Positions 23,365-32,666 are shown, counted from the stretch's first letter. The stretch is 64,000 nucleotides of DNA from Acidimicrobiales bacterium (GCA_029246685.1 JAQWMR010000010.1:372001-436000), one strand, 5' to 3'. Notes: generated by a model from the letters alone, not told the origin. Translations and numbers: made by a program.

Positions 23365-24630
23365 GTGCAACCCTTCCCCTTCCGCCTTCTGCCTGACTCC
23401 GCCGAGATCGTCGATGACCGCCTCCACATCGGTGGGTGCGACGTCCTCGAGCTGGCTGCCGAGTTCGGCACGCCGCTGTTCGTCTACGACGAGCAGCACC
23501 TGCGGGATCGCTGTCGCGAGGCCGTGTCCGTGTTCGGGGACGGGGTCGCCTACGCGACGAAGGCGTTCCTGTGCTCCGCGATGGCGAAGCTTGCCCACGA
23601 AGAGGGCATGCACCTCGACGTCGCGACCGGCGGCGAGCTCCATGTGGCGCTTTCGGCCGGCGTGCCCGCCGATCGCATCGTCCTGCACGGCAACAACAAG
23701 TCGCCGCGTGAGCTCGCCATGGCGATCGATGCCGGCATCGGTCGGATCGTCGTGGACTCGTTCGACGAACTCGATCGACTCGACGCGGTCCACGCACAGA
23801 CCGGCGCCTCGCCCAAGGTCCTCCTCCGGCTCACCCCCGGTGTGAAGGCGGAGACCCACGACTACATCGCCACCGGCCAGGACGACTCGAAGTTCGGCTT
23901 CACGGTCTCCAACGGCACCGCGGCTACGGCCATCGAGCGAGCAAGGTCGTCCGACTCTGTCGAGCTCATGGGCGTCCACGCCCACATCGGCAGTCAGGTG
24001 TTCGTGGTCTCTTCCTTTGCCAAGGCGGCGGCCGTCATCGCCGAGGCAGCAGCGCCCTACGACCTGCCGGAAATGTCGGTCGGTGGCGGGCTCGGCGTGC
24101 CGTATGTGGCCGATGAGCGGGCGCCCTCCATCACTGAATGGGGCACCGCCGTGCTCGACGCCTGCCGCGCCGCCGGCGTCACCGTGTCCGTCTCGGCGGA
24201 GCCCGGACGCTCGATAGCGGCCGCGGCGGCCATCACGCTCTACGAGGTCGGCACCGTCAAACGAATCCCCGATGTGCGCACCTACGTGTCCGTCGACGGC
24301 GGCATGAGCGACAACCCTCGACCGGTCCTCTACGGCTCGGGCTACGAGGCATTCCTCCCGCGGGCGGTCGACGCCGATCGACCGGAGGTCGTCACGGTGG
24401 TCGGAAAACACTGCGAGTCCGGCGACGTGCTGGTGCGCGACGCCGCGGTGCCCGCCGATCTCGCCGTGGGCGACATCCTGGGGACGGCGGTCACCGGGGC
24501 CTACGGTCATTCGATGGGCTCCAACTACAACAAGGTGCTCCGCCCGCCGGTGGTCTTCGCCCGCGATGGCGACGCCCGCCTCGTCGTGCGCCGCGAGTCC
24601 TTCGAGGATCTCACGCGGCTCGACCTCTGA
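23365..24630 (+). CDS. lysA: diaminopimelate decarboxylase
   Basis: A 421-residue fold-type III PLP enzyme catalysing the last step of lysine synthesis, meso-diaminopimelate to lysine. The PLP Lys is in VAYATKAFLCSAMAKL, the substrate-side His and Gly-rich loop in GVHAHIGSQV and MSVGGGLGVPY, and the conserved SVSAEPGRSI and GKHCESGDVL blocks give the phosphate site and the active-site Cys. The GTG start follows GGAG. It sits between argS and a PqqD-like gene and forms a likely operon; hom and thrC follow about 2 kb further on, so aspartate-family synthesis is clustered. Confidence 0.95.
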   Translation: MQPFPFRLLPDSAEIVDDRLHIGGCDVLELAAEFGTPLFVYDEQHLRDRCREAVSVFGDGVAYATKAFLCSAMAKLAHEEGMHLDVATGGELHVALSAGVPADRIVLHGNNKSPRELAMAIDAGIGRIVVDSFDELDRLDAVHAQTGASPKVLLRLTPGVKAETHDYIATGQDDSKFGFTVSNGTAATAIERARSSDSVELMGVHAHIGSQVFVVSSFAKAAAVIAEAAAPYDLPEMSVGGGLGVPYVADERAPSITEWGTAVLDACRAAGVTVSVSAEPGRSIAAAAAITLYEVGTVKRIPDVRTYVSVDGGMSDNPRPVLYGSGYEAFLPRAVDADRPEVVTVVGKHCESGDVLVRDAAVPADLAVGDILGTAVTGAYGHSMGSNYNKVLRPPVVFARDGDARLVVRRESFEDLTRLDL

Positions 24631-24633
24631 TCG

Positions 24634-24912
24634 ATGCCCGTCTCCGCCGAGCACGTGATCCGGCGCGGGGATGTGCTCTGGCGAGCCACGCTGGATGGAG
24701 TGTTGGTGCGGGTGCCTGGCGGCGACGATGTCGTGAAGCTGGCCGGTACCGGCGCCGCGCTGTGGGCCGAGTTGGACGAGCCGATTCGCTTTCACGCCGT
24801 CTGCGCGGCGCTCGCCCGGACTCACGATGCCAACGCGGAGCGGATCGCGTCAGACCTCGCGCCGGTCATCGACGAACTTGCTGACAAGGCCGTGGTGCAG
24901 ATCGATAGATGA
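24634..24912 (+). CDS. PqqD-family peptide-binding protein
   Basis: A 92-residue protein with the winged-helix PqqD fold (also called RRE): RRGDVLWRATLDGVLVRVP, then LAGTGAALWAELDEP and a C-terminal helix-turn-helix ending DELADKAVVQID. PqqD-like proteins bind leader peptides of ribosomally made, modified peptides and pass them to an enzyme. It starts 3 nt after lysA. A nucleotidyltransferase-family gene follows and overlaps its end. No precursor peptide or radical SAM gene was found beside it, so the partner is unknown. Confidence 0.75.
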   Translation: MPVSAEHVIRRGDVLWRATLDGVLVRVPGGDDVVKLAGTGAALWAELDEPIRFHAVCAALARTHDANAERIASDLAPVIDELADKAVVQIDR

Positions 24913-25963
24913 GGAAGCGTGGCTGGCGCGGCTGGCGGCGTACGGGCTGCCCGGTGCGCCGCCCATTGACGGCCTTCCCGAGGACGCGTCCGATCTCCTG
25001 TTCCACACCGCACGCCACAAGCTGATCGGCATGTTGGCTGCCGCCGTGGCTGAAGGTGGCGTGACGTTGGAGGACGACGGAATCGCGCAGGTGGCCCGAG
25101 CGCACGAGGGAGCGATGCGCGAATCCCTTCTCCTCGAAGAGGTGCTGCTCGAAGCGCTCACCGTCCTCGATGAAGCCGGTATCGACCACCGCGTCCTGAA
25201 GGGGTCGGCGTTGGCTCACACCGTGCATCCCGATCCGGTAGAGCGGAGCTACGGCGACAACGACATCCTGCTCGACTTAGGCGATGTCGATCGCGGTGTT
25301 GCGGCGCTGATCGAAGCCGGAGCGGTTCGGCCGATGCCGCCGTTGTCGCCCACCTTCGACCGCGGATTCGCGAAGTCCGTGACGCTGTGCTGGCATGGGC
25401 CTTCCGAACTCGACATTCACCGGACCCTCGCCGCCGGCCCCTACGGCCACACGATCCGACTCGCCGACCTCACCCGCGACCCAGTGGAATTCGCTCTGGC
25501 CGGTCGGATGATCCGCACTCTCCCACCGGATCTTCACCTCCTCCACGGAGCGATCCATGTCGCCCTCGGCGATGTCGAGGCGCGGCTCGGCAACGTGGGA
25601 GATCTGGCGCTACTCGCCGCGCACCCGGAGGTCGATCTCGACACCGTCGCCGCCGCGCAAGAGTGGCAGTGCGCTGCGCCCGTCGCCGTCGGCCTGCGGA
25701 CCACGGCCGAACTCGGACACGACCGCACGCCGCTTGAGGACTGGGCGCACGAGTACGAGGTGTCGTCCCTCGACCGCCGCCGTCTGGCCGCCTACGCCGA
25801 TCGAGACGGCCGGTTCCGTCGCCAAGCTCGGGCTTCGCGACGGGTCCTCTCCTGGCGGGACCGGGTCGCGTTCAGCCGAGCGCTCCTCGTGCCCAGTCGC
25901 GCCAACCGCGCTGCTCGCGACCGCTCTCAGCCGATGTCGCTCCGCGGTCGCCAACCGGACTGA
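24827..25963 (+). CDS. nucleotidyltransferase-family protein (PF14907 type)
   Basis: About 350 residues of a protein resembling the uncharacterised nucleotidyltransferases that accompany PqqD-like proteins. The core is the motif HRVLKGSALAHTVHPDPVER followed by YGDNDILL, which supplies the metal-binding acidic residues, and ELDIHRTLAAGPYG further on; helical C-terminal part. The substrate is unknown. The start is uncertain: ATG 24827 and TTG 24878 both lie within the PqqD gene, and the first ~30 residues look like an out-of-frame shadow of it. Its 3' end overlaps the end of a convergent gene by 92 nt. Confidence 0.68.
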   Translation: MPTRSGSRQTSRRSSTNLLTRPWCRSIDEEAWLARLAAYGLPGAPPIDGLPEDASDLLFHTARHKLIGMLAAAVAEGGVTLEDDGIAQVARAHEGAMRESLLLEEVLLEALTVLDEAGIDHRVLKGSALAHTVHPDPVERSYGDNDILLDLGDVDRGVAALIEAGAVRPMPPLSPTFDRGFAKSVTLCWHGPSELDIHRTLAAGPYGHTIRLADLTRDPVEFALAGRMIRTLPPDLHLLHGAIHVALGDVEARLGNVGDLALLAAHPEVDLDTVAAAQEWQCAAPVAVGLRTTAELGHDRTPLEDWAHEYEVSSLDRRRLAAYADRDGRFRRQARASRRVLSWRDRVAFSRALLVPSRANRAARDRSQPMSLRGRQPD

Positions 25964-26528
25964 GCCCTGCGATCGCCGGCGACGGCAGATCGATCGCCGG
26001 ACCGATCTCGGCACGCGTTCCCGGCGGGCGAGGAAGTCGATCGTCGCGGCGCTGAAGTAGCCCCGCCACTCGCATGGCCGGTGGACGCTCGTCGAGGATT
26101 GTTGCGATGTCGGCCGCAAGCTCCGTCGAGCACCCGAGCTGTTGGAGTGTGGCCGCATCCCACTCGCCGTGAGGGTCGATGCGGACACCGGCCGCACACC
26201 GCACAACGGTGGCCGCGATCTCGCCGACACGAATTGATTCGTCAGCGGCCGGGTGCTGCGGCCGGCCCACGAGCCACAGGTCGCCGTCTGTACCGAAGAC
26301 GAGATGACGGGGCTCGACGGCGGCTCGTGCGTCGCCGCACGCCACCGCGTGGGCGGCGTGGGCACCGATCGCTCGACGCTCCGGCTCGGGGAGGGGGCCG
26401 TCGGTGAGCAGGTCGGCCACGCTTGCATGTCTGCCAGGGTCCCGGTCGACGTTGTCGCGGTCTCTGCAGTCGGCGGTGTCGGTTGCTGGCGCTGGTGCCC
26501 TCCGGGCCGGGCGGACGACGTGAAGCAT
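25872..26528 (-). CDS. hypothetical protein opposite the PqqD/nucleotidyltransferase pair
   Basis: A 218-residue protein from ATG 26528. It has no signal peptide or membrane helix and is rich in Arg, Ala and Asp. A segment near residues 75-110 (EPRHLVFGTDGDLWLVGRP, then SIRVGEIAATVV) faintly recalls the catalytic loop and DFG region of small kinases, but the residues are not convincing. The last ~30 residues are encoded antisense to the nucleotidyltransferase gene and may not be conserved. The start lies in an unusually A+T-rich promoter-like stretch. Function unknown. Confidence 0.45.
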   Translation of the reverse strand: MLHVVRPARRAPAPATDTADCRDRDNVDRDPGRHASVADLLTDGPLPEPERRAIGAHAAHAVACGDARAAVEPRHLVFGTDGDLWLVGRPQHPAADESIRVGEIAATVVRCAAGVRIDPHGEWDAATLQQLGCSTELAADIATILDERPPAMRVAGLLQRRDDRLPRPPGTRAEIGPAIDLPSPAIAGLSPVGDRGATSAESGREQRGWRDWARGALG

Positions 26529-26575
26529 GTCATTCAAAATACATGAAACAACTTGAAATATAATATCAAGAAGTC
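26529..26575 (-). promoter_or_regulatory. A+T-rich promoter/operator island
   Basis: About 45 bp of strongly A+T-rich DNA in a very G+C-rich region. CTTGA (26552-26556) and TCAAG (26566-26570) form an inverted repeat with a 9-bp spacer. On the minus strand TTGATA (26564-26569) is followed 17 bp later by TCATGT, a possible promoter for the hypothetical gene starting at 26528. Confidence 0.45.
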
Positions 26576-26600
26576 GTCGGACCCGAGGGGCTGAGCCGGA

Positions 26601-26606
26601 TACGCT
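26601..26606 (+). promoter_or_regulatory. -10 box of hom, probably leaderless
   Basis: TACGCT lies 8 nt before the GTG start codon of hom at 26615, with no Shine-Dalgarno sequence between them. Confidence 0.4.
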
Positions 26607-26614
26607 CGGCGCCC

Positions 26615-27931
26615 GTGAACGCATCCTCTGGCGCGGTGACCACCATCCGACTCGGCCTTCTCGGCTGCGGCACGGTCGGCAGCGCGCTGGCCCGCCTTCT
26701 GGCGGAACGCGGCGCGACCATCGCGGCTCGAACCGGGATCCAGCTCGAGATCTCCCGCATTGCGGTGAGCGACTTGTCGAAGACCCGCGATCCGCTTCTC
26801 GATGCCGCGCTGTTCACCGATGACGCAGCCGCCGTCGTGGCGGCTGACGACGTCGACATCGTCGTCGAGCTCATCGGCGGCGTGGAGCTGCCCCGTGAAC
26901 TCGTCGCCGACGCGCTCGCGCTCGGCAAGCCGGTCGTCACCGGCAACAAGGCTTTGCTCGCGATGCACGGCGCCGAGCTCTACGCCGCGGCCGATGCCAC
27001 CGGCGTCGATCTCCTGTTCGAGGCTGCGGTCGCCGGTGGCATCCCGCTCATGCGCCCGCTGCGGGAATCGCTCGTCGGCGAACCGGTGCGCCGCGTGATG
27101 GGCATCATCAACGGCACCACCAACTACATCCTGACCCGCATGACCGAAGCCGGGGCGAGCTACGACGACGCGCTCGTGGAGGCCCAGGATCTCGGTTACG
27201 CGGAGGCGGATCCCACGGCTGACGTCGAGGGCTTCGACGCCGGCGCCAAAGCCGCGATCATCGCCAGCATCGTCTACGGCCGGATCGTGCTCTCCGACGA
27301 CGTTCACCACGAGGGCATCTCCAACCTCACTGCCGACGACATCGAGGTCGCGGCGAGGCTCGGCTACGCCGTGAAGGCGATCGCCGTCGTCGACGCCGAC
27401 ACGAGCGCCGCGGAGCCGGCAATCGCCGTGCGTGTGCACCCTGCGCTGGTCCCGCTCGACCATCCGCTCGCGTCCGTACGCGACAGCTTCAACGCCGTCT
27501 TCATCGAAGGCGATGCAGTCGGCGATCTGATGCTCTACGGCCGTGGCGCCGGCGGCGGGCCCACGGCCAGCGCCGTCCTGGGCGACATCATCGACGCCGC
27601 GGTGAACCGGGCGGCAGGAACCGCGGCGCGAATCGGTGCACTTCCTCGGGCCCAGATCCGCCCGATCGACGAGCTCTCGTCCGCCTTCTACCTCCGCATC
27701 GCGGTGGTTGACCGGCCCGGCGTGCTCGCGCAGGTCGCCGACGTCTTCGGCCGCAACAGCGTCTCCATCCAGTCGATGGAACAGCAAGGGTTGGACGACG
27801 AGGCCCGACTCATCTTCATCACGCACGTCTCGCAGGAGGCAGCCGTGAAGGCGACGCTCGCCGAGCTCCGTGAGCTCGAACCGGTGAGCGGAATCCACTC
27901 GGTCATCCGTGTCGTCGGACACGACGACTGA
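26615..27931 (+). CDS. hom: homoserine dehydrogenase
   Basis: A 438-residue NAD(P)H-dependent enzyme converting aspartate semialdehyde to homoserine. The cofactor loop is GLLGCGTVGSALARLL at the N-terminus. The catalytic region includes VTGNKALLA, MGIINGTTNYIL and EAQDLGYAEADPTADVEG with the conserved Lys and Glu/Asp. A C-terminal ACT domain (about residues 355-438, AVVDRPGVLAQVADVFG) is the usual threonine-sensing feedback module. thrC begins 2 nt after the stop, so the two make an operon for threonine synthesis; no thrB is in the window. Confidence 0.96.
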   Translation: MNASSGAVTTIRLGLLGCGTVGSALARLLAERGATIAARTGIQLEISRIAVSDLSKTRDPLLDAALFTDDAAAVVAADDVDIVVELIGGVELPRELVADALALGKPVVTGNKALLAMHGAELYAAADATGVDLLFEAAVAGGIPLMRPLRESLVGEPVRRVMGIINGTTNYILTRMTEAGASYDDALVEAQDLGYAEADPTADVEGFDAGAKAAIIASIVYGRIVLSDDVHHEGISNLTADDIEVAARLGYAVKAIAVVDADTSAAEPAIAVRVHPALVPLDHPLASVRDSFNAVFIEGDAVGDLMLYGRGAGGGPTASAVLGDIIDAAVNRAAGTAARIGALPRAQIRPIDELSSAFYLRIAVVDRPGVLAQVADVFGRNSVSIQSMEQQGLDDEARLIFITHVSQEAAVKATLAELRELEPVSGIHSVIRVVGHDD

Positions 27932-27933
27932 CG

Positions 27934-29310
27934 ATGCTGCGCTACGAGAGCTCGCGCGGCCGAGCGCCCGCGCTGACGTTTCCCGACGTCCTACTCACCG
28001 GCCTCGCGGACGATGGCGGTCTCTACCTGCCGAGCGAGTGGCCTGCGCTGACCGACGCGGCACCTGAGGACTACGCGTCGCTCGCCGCGGCGGTCATGTA
28101 CCCGTTCGTCGAGGGCGCGATCGAACAGGACGCGTTCGCGTCGATGGTCAACGACACCTACGCCACCTTCGACAGTCCCGACGTGTGCCCGCTCGTCCAG
28201 CTCGACGATCACCATCATCTGCTGGAGCTCTGGCATGGGCCGACTCTCGCGTTCAAGGACGTCGCCCTGCAGCTGGTCGGACGGCTGTTCGATCACGAGC
28301 TCGATCGTCGCGACGAGCGTGTCCTGATCGTCGGCGCCACTTCGGGAGACACGGGCTCCGCCGCGATCGAAGCGGTGCGACACAGCGACCGGGTCGACAT
28401 CGTCATCCTCTTCCCCAAGGGGCGCACGAGCGATGTGCAGCGTCGCCAGATGACCACCGTCGATTCTCCCAACGTCCGCACCGTCGCCGTCGATGGCACC
28501 TTCGACGACTGCCAGGACCTCGTGAAGGCGATGTTCGCCGACGAGGCGTTCCGCAGTCGCAACCGGCTCTCCGCCGTCAACTCGATCAACTGGGCCAGGG
28601 TGATGGCGCAGATCGTTTACTACGTCTGGGCAGCGCAACGGCTCGGCCGTCGCGACATCCCCACCACGTTCTGCGTGCCGACTGGCAATTTCGGCAACGT
28701 GTTCGCCGGCCACGTCGCCGCCGCGATGGGGCTCCCGGCCGACCGGTTCCTCGTCGCGAGCAACAGCAACGACATTCTCACCCGACTCATCGACACCGGC
28801 GAGATGGTGGCCGACGACGTCGTTCCCACGTTGTCGCCGAGCATGGACATCCAGATCTCGTCCAACCTGGAGCGGCTCCTGGTCGAACTCCTTGACGGCA
28901 ACGGTCCGGCCACGGCCGAACTCCTCCAGACCTTCCGCGAACGAGGCCGATCCGCACTTACCTCGGCGCAGCACGAGCGGCTGCGAGCCGAGTTCGCGGG
29001 GGCACGCCTCGACGACGACGAGACGCTCGCCGTCATCGCCGACGTCCATCGCACACACGGTCTGCTGATCGACCCCCACACGGCTGTCGGCGTGGGCGCG
29101 GCCGAGCGGCTCCGCCGCCCCGACGAGACCGTCATCACCCTCTCCACCGCCCATCCGGCCAAGTTCCCCGACGCGGTCGAGAAGGCCACCGGCGTCCGCC
29201 CCGAGCTGCCGCCGGCACTCGCCTCGATCTTCGAGCGAGGCGAGCGGTTCACCGTTCTCCCCAACGATCTCGCCACAGTCCAGGACTATGTCGACGGGGT
29301 TCGTCGCTGA
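27934..29310 (+). CDS. thrC: threonine synthase
   Basis: A 458-residue PLP enzyme (fold type II) that converts O-phosphohomoserine to threonine. The PLP Lys is in WHGPTLAFKDVALQLVG, the phosphate loop in VPTGNFGNVFAG, and ATSGDTGSAAIEA is the conserved substrate-binding segment. The length places it in the longer, E. coli/yeast-like class rather than the ~350-residue class. It is coupled to hom (2 nt gap). The stop is followed by a weak GGGGAT / CCCC inverted repeat before the rho leader. Confidence 0.95.
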   Translation: MLRYESSRGRAPALTFPDVLLTGLADDGGLYLPSEWPALTDAAPEDYASLAAAVMYPFVEGAIEQDAFASMVNDTYATFDSPDVCPLVQLDDHHHLLELWHGPTLAFKDVALQLVGRLFDHELDRRDERVLIVGATSGDTGSAAIEAVRHSDRVDIVILFPKGRTSDVQRRQMTTVDSPNVRTVAVDGTFDDCQDLVKAMFADEAFRSRNRLSAVNSINWARVMAQIVYYVWAAQRLGRRDIPTTFCVPTGNFGNVFAGHVAAAMGLPADRFLVASNSNDILTRLIDTGEMVADDVVPTLSPSMDIQISSNLERLLVELLDGNGPATAELLQTFRERGRSALTSAQHERLRAEFAGARLDDDETLAVIADVHRTHGLLIDPHTAVGVGAAERLRRPDETVITLSTAHPAKFPDAVEKATGVRPELPPALASIFERGERFTVLPNDLATVQDYVDGVRR

Positions 29311-29450
29311 CGACCCTCTGAACGGGGGTTGGGGATCAGGGGGGCTCCCCAATAGCCTCACTGTTGTCGAGTCTTGCGTCGTCATCGCCGCCAGCGGCTG
29401 CAAAATCCGGACGACTTCCTCCACTCGGCCCAACACCGAGGAGCCTTCCC
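29311..29450 (+). promoter_or_regulatory. rho leader region
   Basis: 140 nt between thrC and the GTG of rho with no convincing coding content. It contains GGGGAT...CCCC (about 29330-29350) that could weakly terminate thrC, and GAGGAG (29438-29443) as the rho ribosome binding site. Leaders of rho are commonly autoregulated, but no specific element is recognised here. Confidence 0.35.
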
Positions 29451-30986
29451 GTGGAAACCGCGGAAATGCGCCGGTCCACCCTGCAACGCAAGGACCGCGA
29501 AGAACTGACGACGATCGCTACGACGCTCGGCAAGAAGCCGTCGTCTCGAGCTCGAAAGGGCGAGATCATCGATCTCATCCTCGATCTCGCGGCCGGCGGC
29601 GATGGCAGCAGCGTCGGCCAAGCCGATGAGGCCGCCTCGGACGACAGCGCGGATGCCGTTGAGGCAGCCGACAACGGCGAGGACGCAGACGGCGACAGCG
29701 ACGACGGCGACGAAGCCGATGACGCGGACGACGCCGACAGCGACGACTCGGCCGCCGAGACACCGGCCGCCGAGACCTCGGAGCGCGACGCCGAGGCTGC
29801 GTCCTCTGAGACGGGGAACCGCAAGCGTCGGCGCCGAGGACGAGATCGCGAGAACAACAAGGACAACGACGACAAGTGGGACGGCGAGCCGATCCCTGTC
29901 GGCGGCTACCTCGAGCTCCGCAACGAGGGCTACGGCTTCCTCCGGGTCGACGGCGCGTTGCCGTCCAAGGACGACGCCTACGTGCCCGTGAAGATGGTCC
30001 GCCAGCACGGCCTCCGCAAGGGCGACCACCTGGGCGGCACCTCGCGGCCGGCGAATCGCAACGAGAAGAACCCGGCGATGGTCGAGATCCAGTCGATCAA
30101 CGGATCGGAGCCCGACGGCGTCGTCGAGCGAGCCGATTTCGACGGACTGCCCGTCGTCTACCCGAGTGAGGCCATCGTCCTCGCGGGCGATCAGGAGCCG
30201 TCCGACCCCACCGGTGCGGTGATCGACATCGTGGCGCCGATCGGCCGTGGTCAACGGGTACTGCTCGCCGGGCCGCCGAAGTCCGGCAAGACCACTGTGC
30301 TCCAGCACATCATTCGTGCGATCGAAGCGAATCACGACGATCTCGAACTCCTGGTGCTGCTGCTGGACGAGCGGCCGGAAGACATCACTGAGATGACGCG
30401 CTGGACGGAGAAGGGCGAGGTCATCGCCACGGCGTTCGACCGGCCGTCCGAGGAGCAGGTCACAATCGCGGAGATGGTCATCGAACGAGCGAAGCGCATG
30501 GTCGAGAGCGGCAAGGACGTCGTCGTTGTCGTCGACGGGGCCACTCGTCTCGCTCGGGCCTACGCCCAGGAAGCAGGCGGCGGTCGGTCCGGCGTGTCTG
30601 TCGACGCCACCACGGTTCATCCAGCGAAGCGGTTCCTCGGCGCCGGTCGCAAGCTCGAAGGTGGCGGCTCGCTGGCACTCATCGCGACGGTCACCGTCGA
30701 CACGGACTCAGCGGTCGACACCACCATCTACGAGGAGCTGGCCGGCACGGCCAACTGTGAGGTCCGGCTCAGCCGTGCCGCCGCGATTCGCCGTCTCTAC
30801 CCGGCAGTCGACATCGCCGCCTCCGGCACCATTCACGAGGAGAGCCTCCGCGAGGCCGAGGCGCTGGCCACGGTCGAGGATCTGCGCCGCGAACTCGCCT
30901 CGATCGCCGACGATCCGGCCACCGAGGAGGCCGCCGATCTCCAGGCGTTGCTGACGAAGATCGCCGATAGAGTGGTTTCGCTATGA
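29451..30986 (+). CDS. rho: transcription termination factor Rho
   Basis: A 511-residue hexameric RNA helicase. The GTG at 29451 follows GAGGAG. Residues 1-45 form the Rho N-terminal helix bundle ([19 protein letters not shown]). A long Asp/Glu/Ala-rich insertion (about residues 50-125) and a basic [10 protein letters not shown] patch follow, as in actinobacterial Rho. The RNA-binding cold-shock fold starts at [13 protein letters not shown]. The ATPase core has Walker [13 protein letters not shown], the [10 protein letters not shown] motif and Walker [15 protein letters not shown]. rpmE overlaps its stop by 4 nt. Confidence 0.96.
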   Translation: METAEMRRSTLQRKDREELTTIATTLGKKPSSRARKGEIIDLILDLAAGGDGSSVGQADEAASDDSADAVEAADNGEDADGDSDDGDEADDADDADSDDSAAETPAAETSERDAEAASSETGNRKRRRRGRDRENNKDNDDKWDGEPIPVGGYLELRNEGYGFLRVDGALPSKDDAYVPVKMVRQHGLRKGDHLGGTSRPANRNEKNPAMVEIQSINGSEPDGVVERADFDGLPVVYPSEAIVLAGDQEPSDPTGAVIDIVAPIGRGQRVLLAGPPKSGKTTVLQHIIRAIEANHDDLELLVLLLDERPEDITEMTRWTEKGEVIATAFDRPSEEQVTIAEMVIERAKRMVESGKDVVVVVDGATRLARAYAQEAGGGRSGVSVDATTVHPAKRFLGAGRKLEGGGSLALIATVTVDTDSAVDTTIYEELAGTANCEVRLSRAAAIRRLYPAVDIAASGTIHEESLREAEALATVEDLRRELASIADDPATEEAADLQALLTKIADRVVSL

Positions 30987-31342
30987 AGTCAGACATCCAC
31001 CCCGATTACCGCTACGTCGTCTTCCAGGACGTCTCGGCGGGTACCTCCTTCCTCACCCGGTCAACCATCTCCACGAGCGAGACGGTGACGTGGGACGACG
31101 GCAACGAGTACCCGCTCGCGAAGGTGGAGATCTCGAGCGATAGCCACCCGTTCTTCACCGGCCAGATGAAGATCGTCGACACCGCTGGTCGAGTCGAGCG
31201 TTTCGAGAAGCGCTACGGCCGTCGCAAGTCGGCTGGCCCCGAAGACGAGGCTGCACCGCAGGCCGAGGCATCAATGGAGGCTGCACCGGAGCCCGAGGCA
31301 GCGCCCGAGCCCGAGGCCGACGCCGAATCCACCGACGACTGA
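30983..31342 (+). CDS. rpmE: 50S ribosomal protein L31, zinc-free type, with acidic tail
   Basis: A 119-residue protein. Residues 1-82 match type B L31 ([40 protein letters not shown]) and contain no cysteine, so this is the form that does not bind zinc. The last ~35 residues are an Ala/Pro/Glu-rich tail with repeats of the EPEA type, not needed for ribosome binding and unusual in length. The ATG overlaps the rho stop (ATGA). rho followed by rpmE is the normal actinobacterial order. In zinc-starved bacteria such forms replace the zinc L31, but no Zur site was identified. Confidence 0.9.
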   Translation: MKSDIHPDYRYVVFQDVSAGTSFLTRSTISTSETVTWDDGNEYPLAKVEISSDSHPFFTGQMKIVDTAGRVERFEKRYGRRKSAGPEDEAAPQAEASMEAAPEPEAAPEPEADAESTDD

Positions 31343-31348
31343 GATCGC

Positions 31349-32338
31349 GTGGCGCTCGACGCTGATCGTCGGGCTCAACTCGAACGGGCCCGCGCCGTCG
31401 CGCTGCTGACGGACTGCTTCGATCTCACACCCGACGCGGCCGAACTCGCGTCAGCGCCATTCGGCACGACGGCCCGGATCGGCGACCAGGCCTGGATCGT
31501 CTCCATGAGCGATGACCTCGACGCGCTCGGCGGGGTGCTCGTGTGGATCGATCGACACCAGCCGACCGAGGTCGATGTGGTCGTCGATCATCACCCCGGC
31601 ATCCATGCGCGCCGGCTTGCCCTCCTGGCGCCCGATGCACGGGTGTGGCGCACCGAGGGCAAGACGATCGCCGCCGCAGAGCCGGACGACATTCCCGAGC
31701 CGCTTCCCCGCCCGGACGACGCGGCGCACCTCGAAGCGCTCCTCGTCGAGTACGGACTCGACGTCGTGTGCGAGGACGGCATCCTTCGCGGCGAACTCGC
31801 CGGGCTGGAGGTCGTCCGCATCCTGCATGGGCCCGACGGGCCTGTCGTCGAGGCGGGCGTGGGCCGATTCGACCGCGAGGCGGCTGCACTTCTGCACGCG
31901 GGGCGCAGCCCAGAGGATTCGATCGCCAACGCGGTCGAACAGGTTCGCCCCCATCGCATCGAGGGCGCTGTCTCCCACGCCATGAATCGGCTCGCTCGCG
32001 AGCGATGGCTCCGTCACCAGATCGTGGCCGCTCCGGAGACGGTCGACATCGATCTGCCCGCGCTCGTCGAGCCGATCCCGCCGCGCCAGAACCTCCTCGA
32101 GGTCGTCCCGGCCGCGGTCCTCGGCGTCGACGGCGATCGATCCGTCCTCGTCGTCTGCTCGGTCGGCGTCGATCTCGGCCTCGTTCCTGCGATCGCCGAT
32201 CTTATCGCGATCCACGCCCCTGATCTCGTCCGGATCGTCGTGCCGGAGCGCGACAAGCTCCCACACCTCGAACGACTCGTCAGCCGGGTCCCCGTGCCGG
32301 CCGAAATCCGCACGATCACCCCGCCCTGGGTCGACTGA
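31349..32338 (+). CDS. hypothetical cytoplasmic protein
   Basis: A 329-residue protein starting with GTG 6 nt after rpmE, so probably in the rho-rpmE transcript. It has no membrane helix or signal peptide and no cysteine-rich motif. Two alpha/beta-looking halves are seen: LGGVLVWIDRHQPTEVDVVVD and GPDGPVVEAGVGRFDREAAA in the first, and SVLVVCSVGVDLGLVPAIAD near the end. No catalytic signature was recognised. It occupies the place where prfA stands in many actinobacteria. Function unknown. Confidence 0.6.
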   Translation: MALDADRRAQLERARAVALLTDCFDLTPDAAELASAPFGTTARIGDQAWIVSMSDDLDALGGVLVWIDRHQPTEVDVVVDHHPGIHARRLALLAPDARVWRTEGKTIAAAEPDDIPEPLPRPDDAAHLEALLVEYGLDVVCEDGILRGELAGLEVVRILHGPDGPVVEAGVGRFDREAAALLHAGRSPEDSIANAVEQVRPHRIEGAVSHAMNRLARERWLRHQIVAAPETVDIDLPALVEPIPPRQNLLEVVPAAVLGVDGDRSVLVVCSVGVDLGLVPAIADLIAIHAPDLVRIVVPERDKLPHLERLVSRVPVPAEIRTITPPWVD

Positions 32339-32401
32339 ACGCCGACCTTGAACAATCGGTCCTCAGGCCGATTGGTGTGATTGCGTAGCATCAGGAGCGA
32401 C

Positions 32402-32650
32402 ATGACCGAACCCCGCACCGCCTGTCCGGCATGTGCTTCCCCTGATACCGAATCGCTCATGACGATCCCGGCGATACCGGTTCATGTCGGCGTTCTCTGG
32501 AACACCCGCGAGTCAGCCGTCGGGTGTGATCAGGCCGAGATGGCGCTGACTCTGTGCAGCCACTTCGGCAGAGCACGTGGGGCTCGATTGCCGACGATGT
32601 GGCCTCCGTTCTGCATCTTCACGGAGCGTGAACGATTACCTGACGCGTAA
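32402..32650 (+). pseudogene. remnant of a SAM methyltransferase gene (zinc-binding N-terminus only)
   Basis: From the ATG at 32402, preceded by AGGAG, the product begins MTEPRTACPACASPDTESL, then IPVHVGVLWNTRESAV and LTLCSHFG. This resembles the N-terminal CxxC zinc-binding domain of class I SAM-dependent C-methyltransferases (the PVHVGVLW block is typical). After about 58 residues the similarity stops, and the frame ends at 32650; the whole methyltransferase domain is missing. It appears to be a truncated relic between the rho-rpmE region and the ATP synthase operon. Confidence 0.5.
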
Positions 32651-32666
32651 ATTCACGGTGATCGTG

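Noticed and set aside
25610..26533. A longer minus-strand frame (307 residues) overlapping the 218-residue hypothetical gene
   Set aside because: Ser/Arg/Pro-rich shadow composition, and it runs deep antisense to the nucleotidyltransferase gene.
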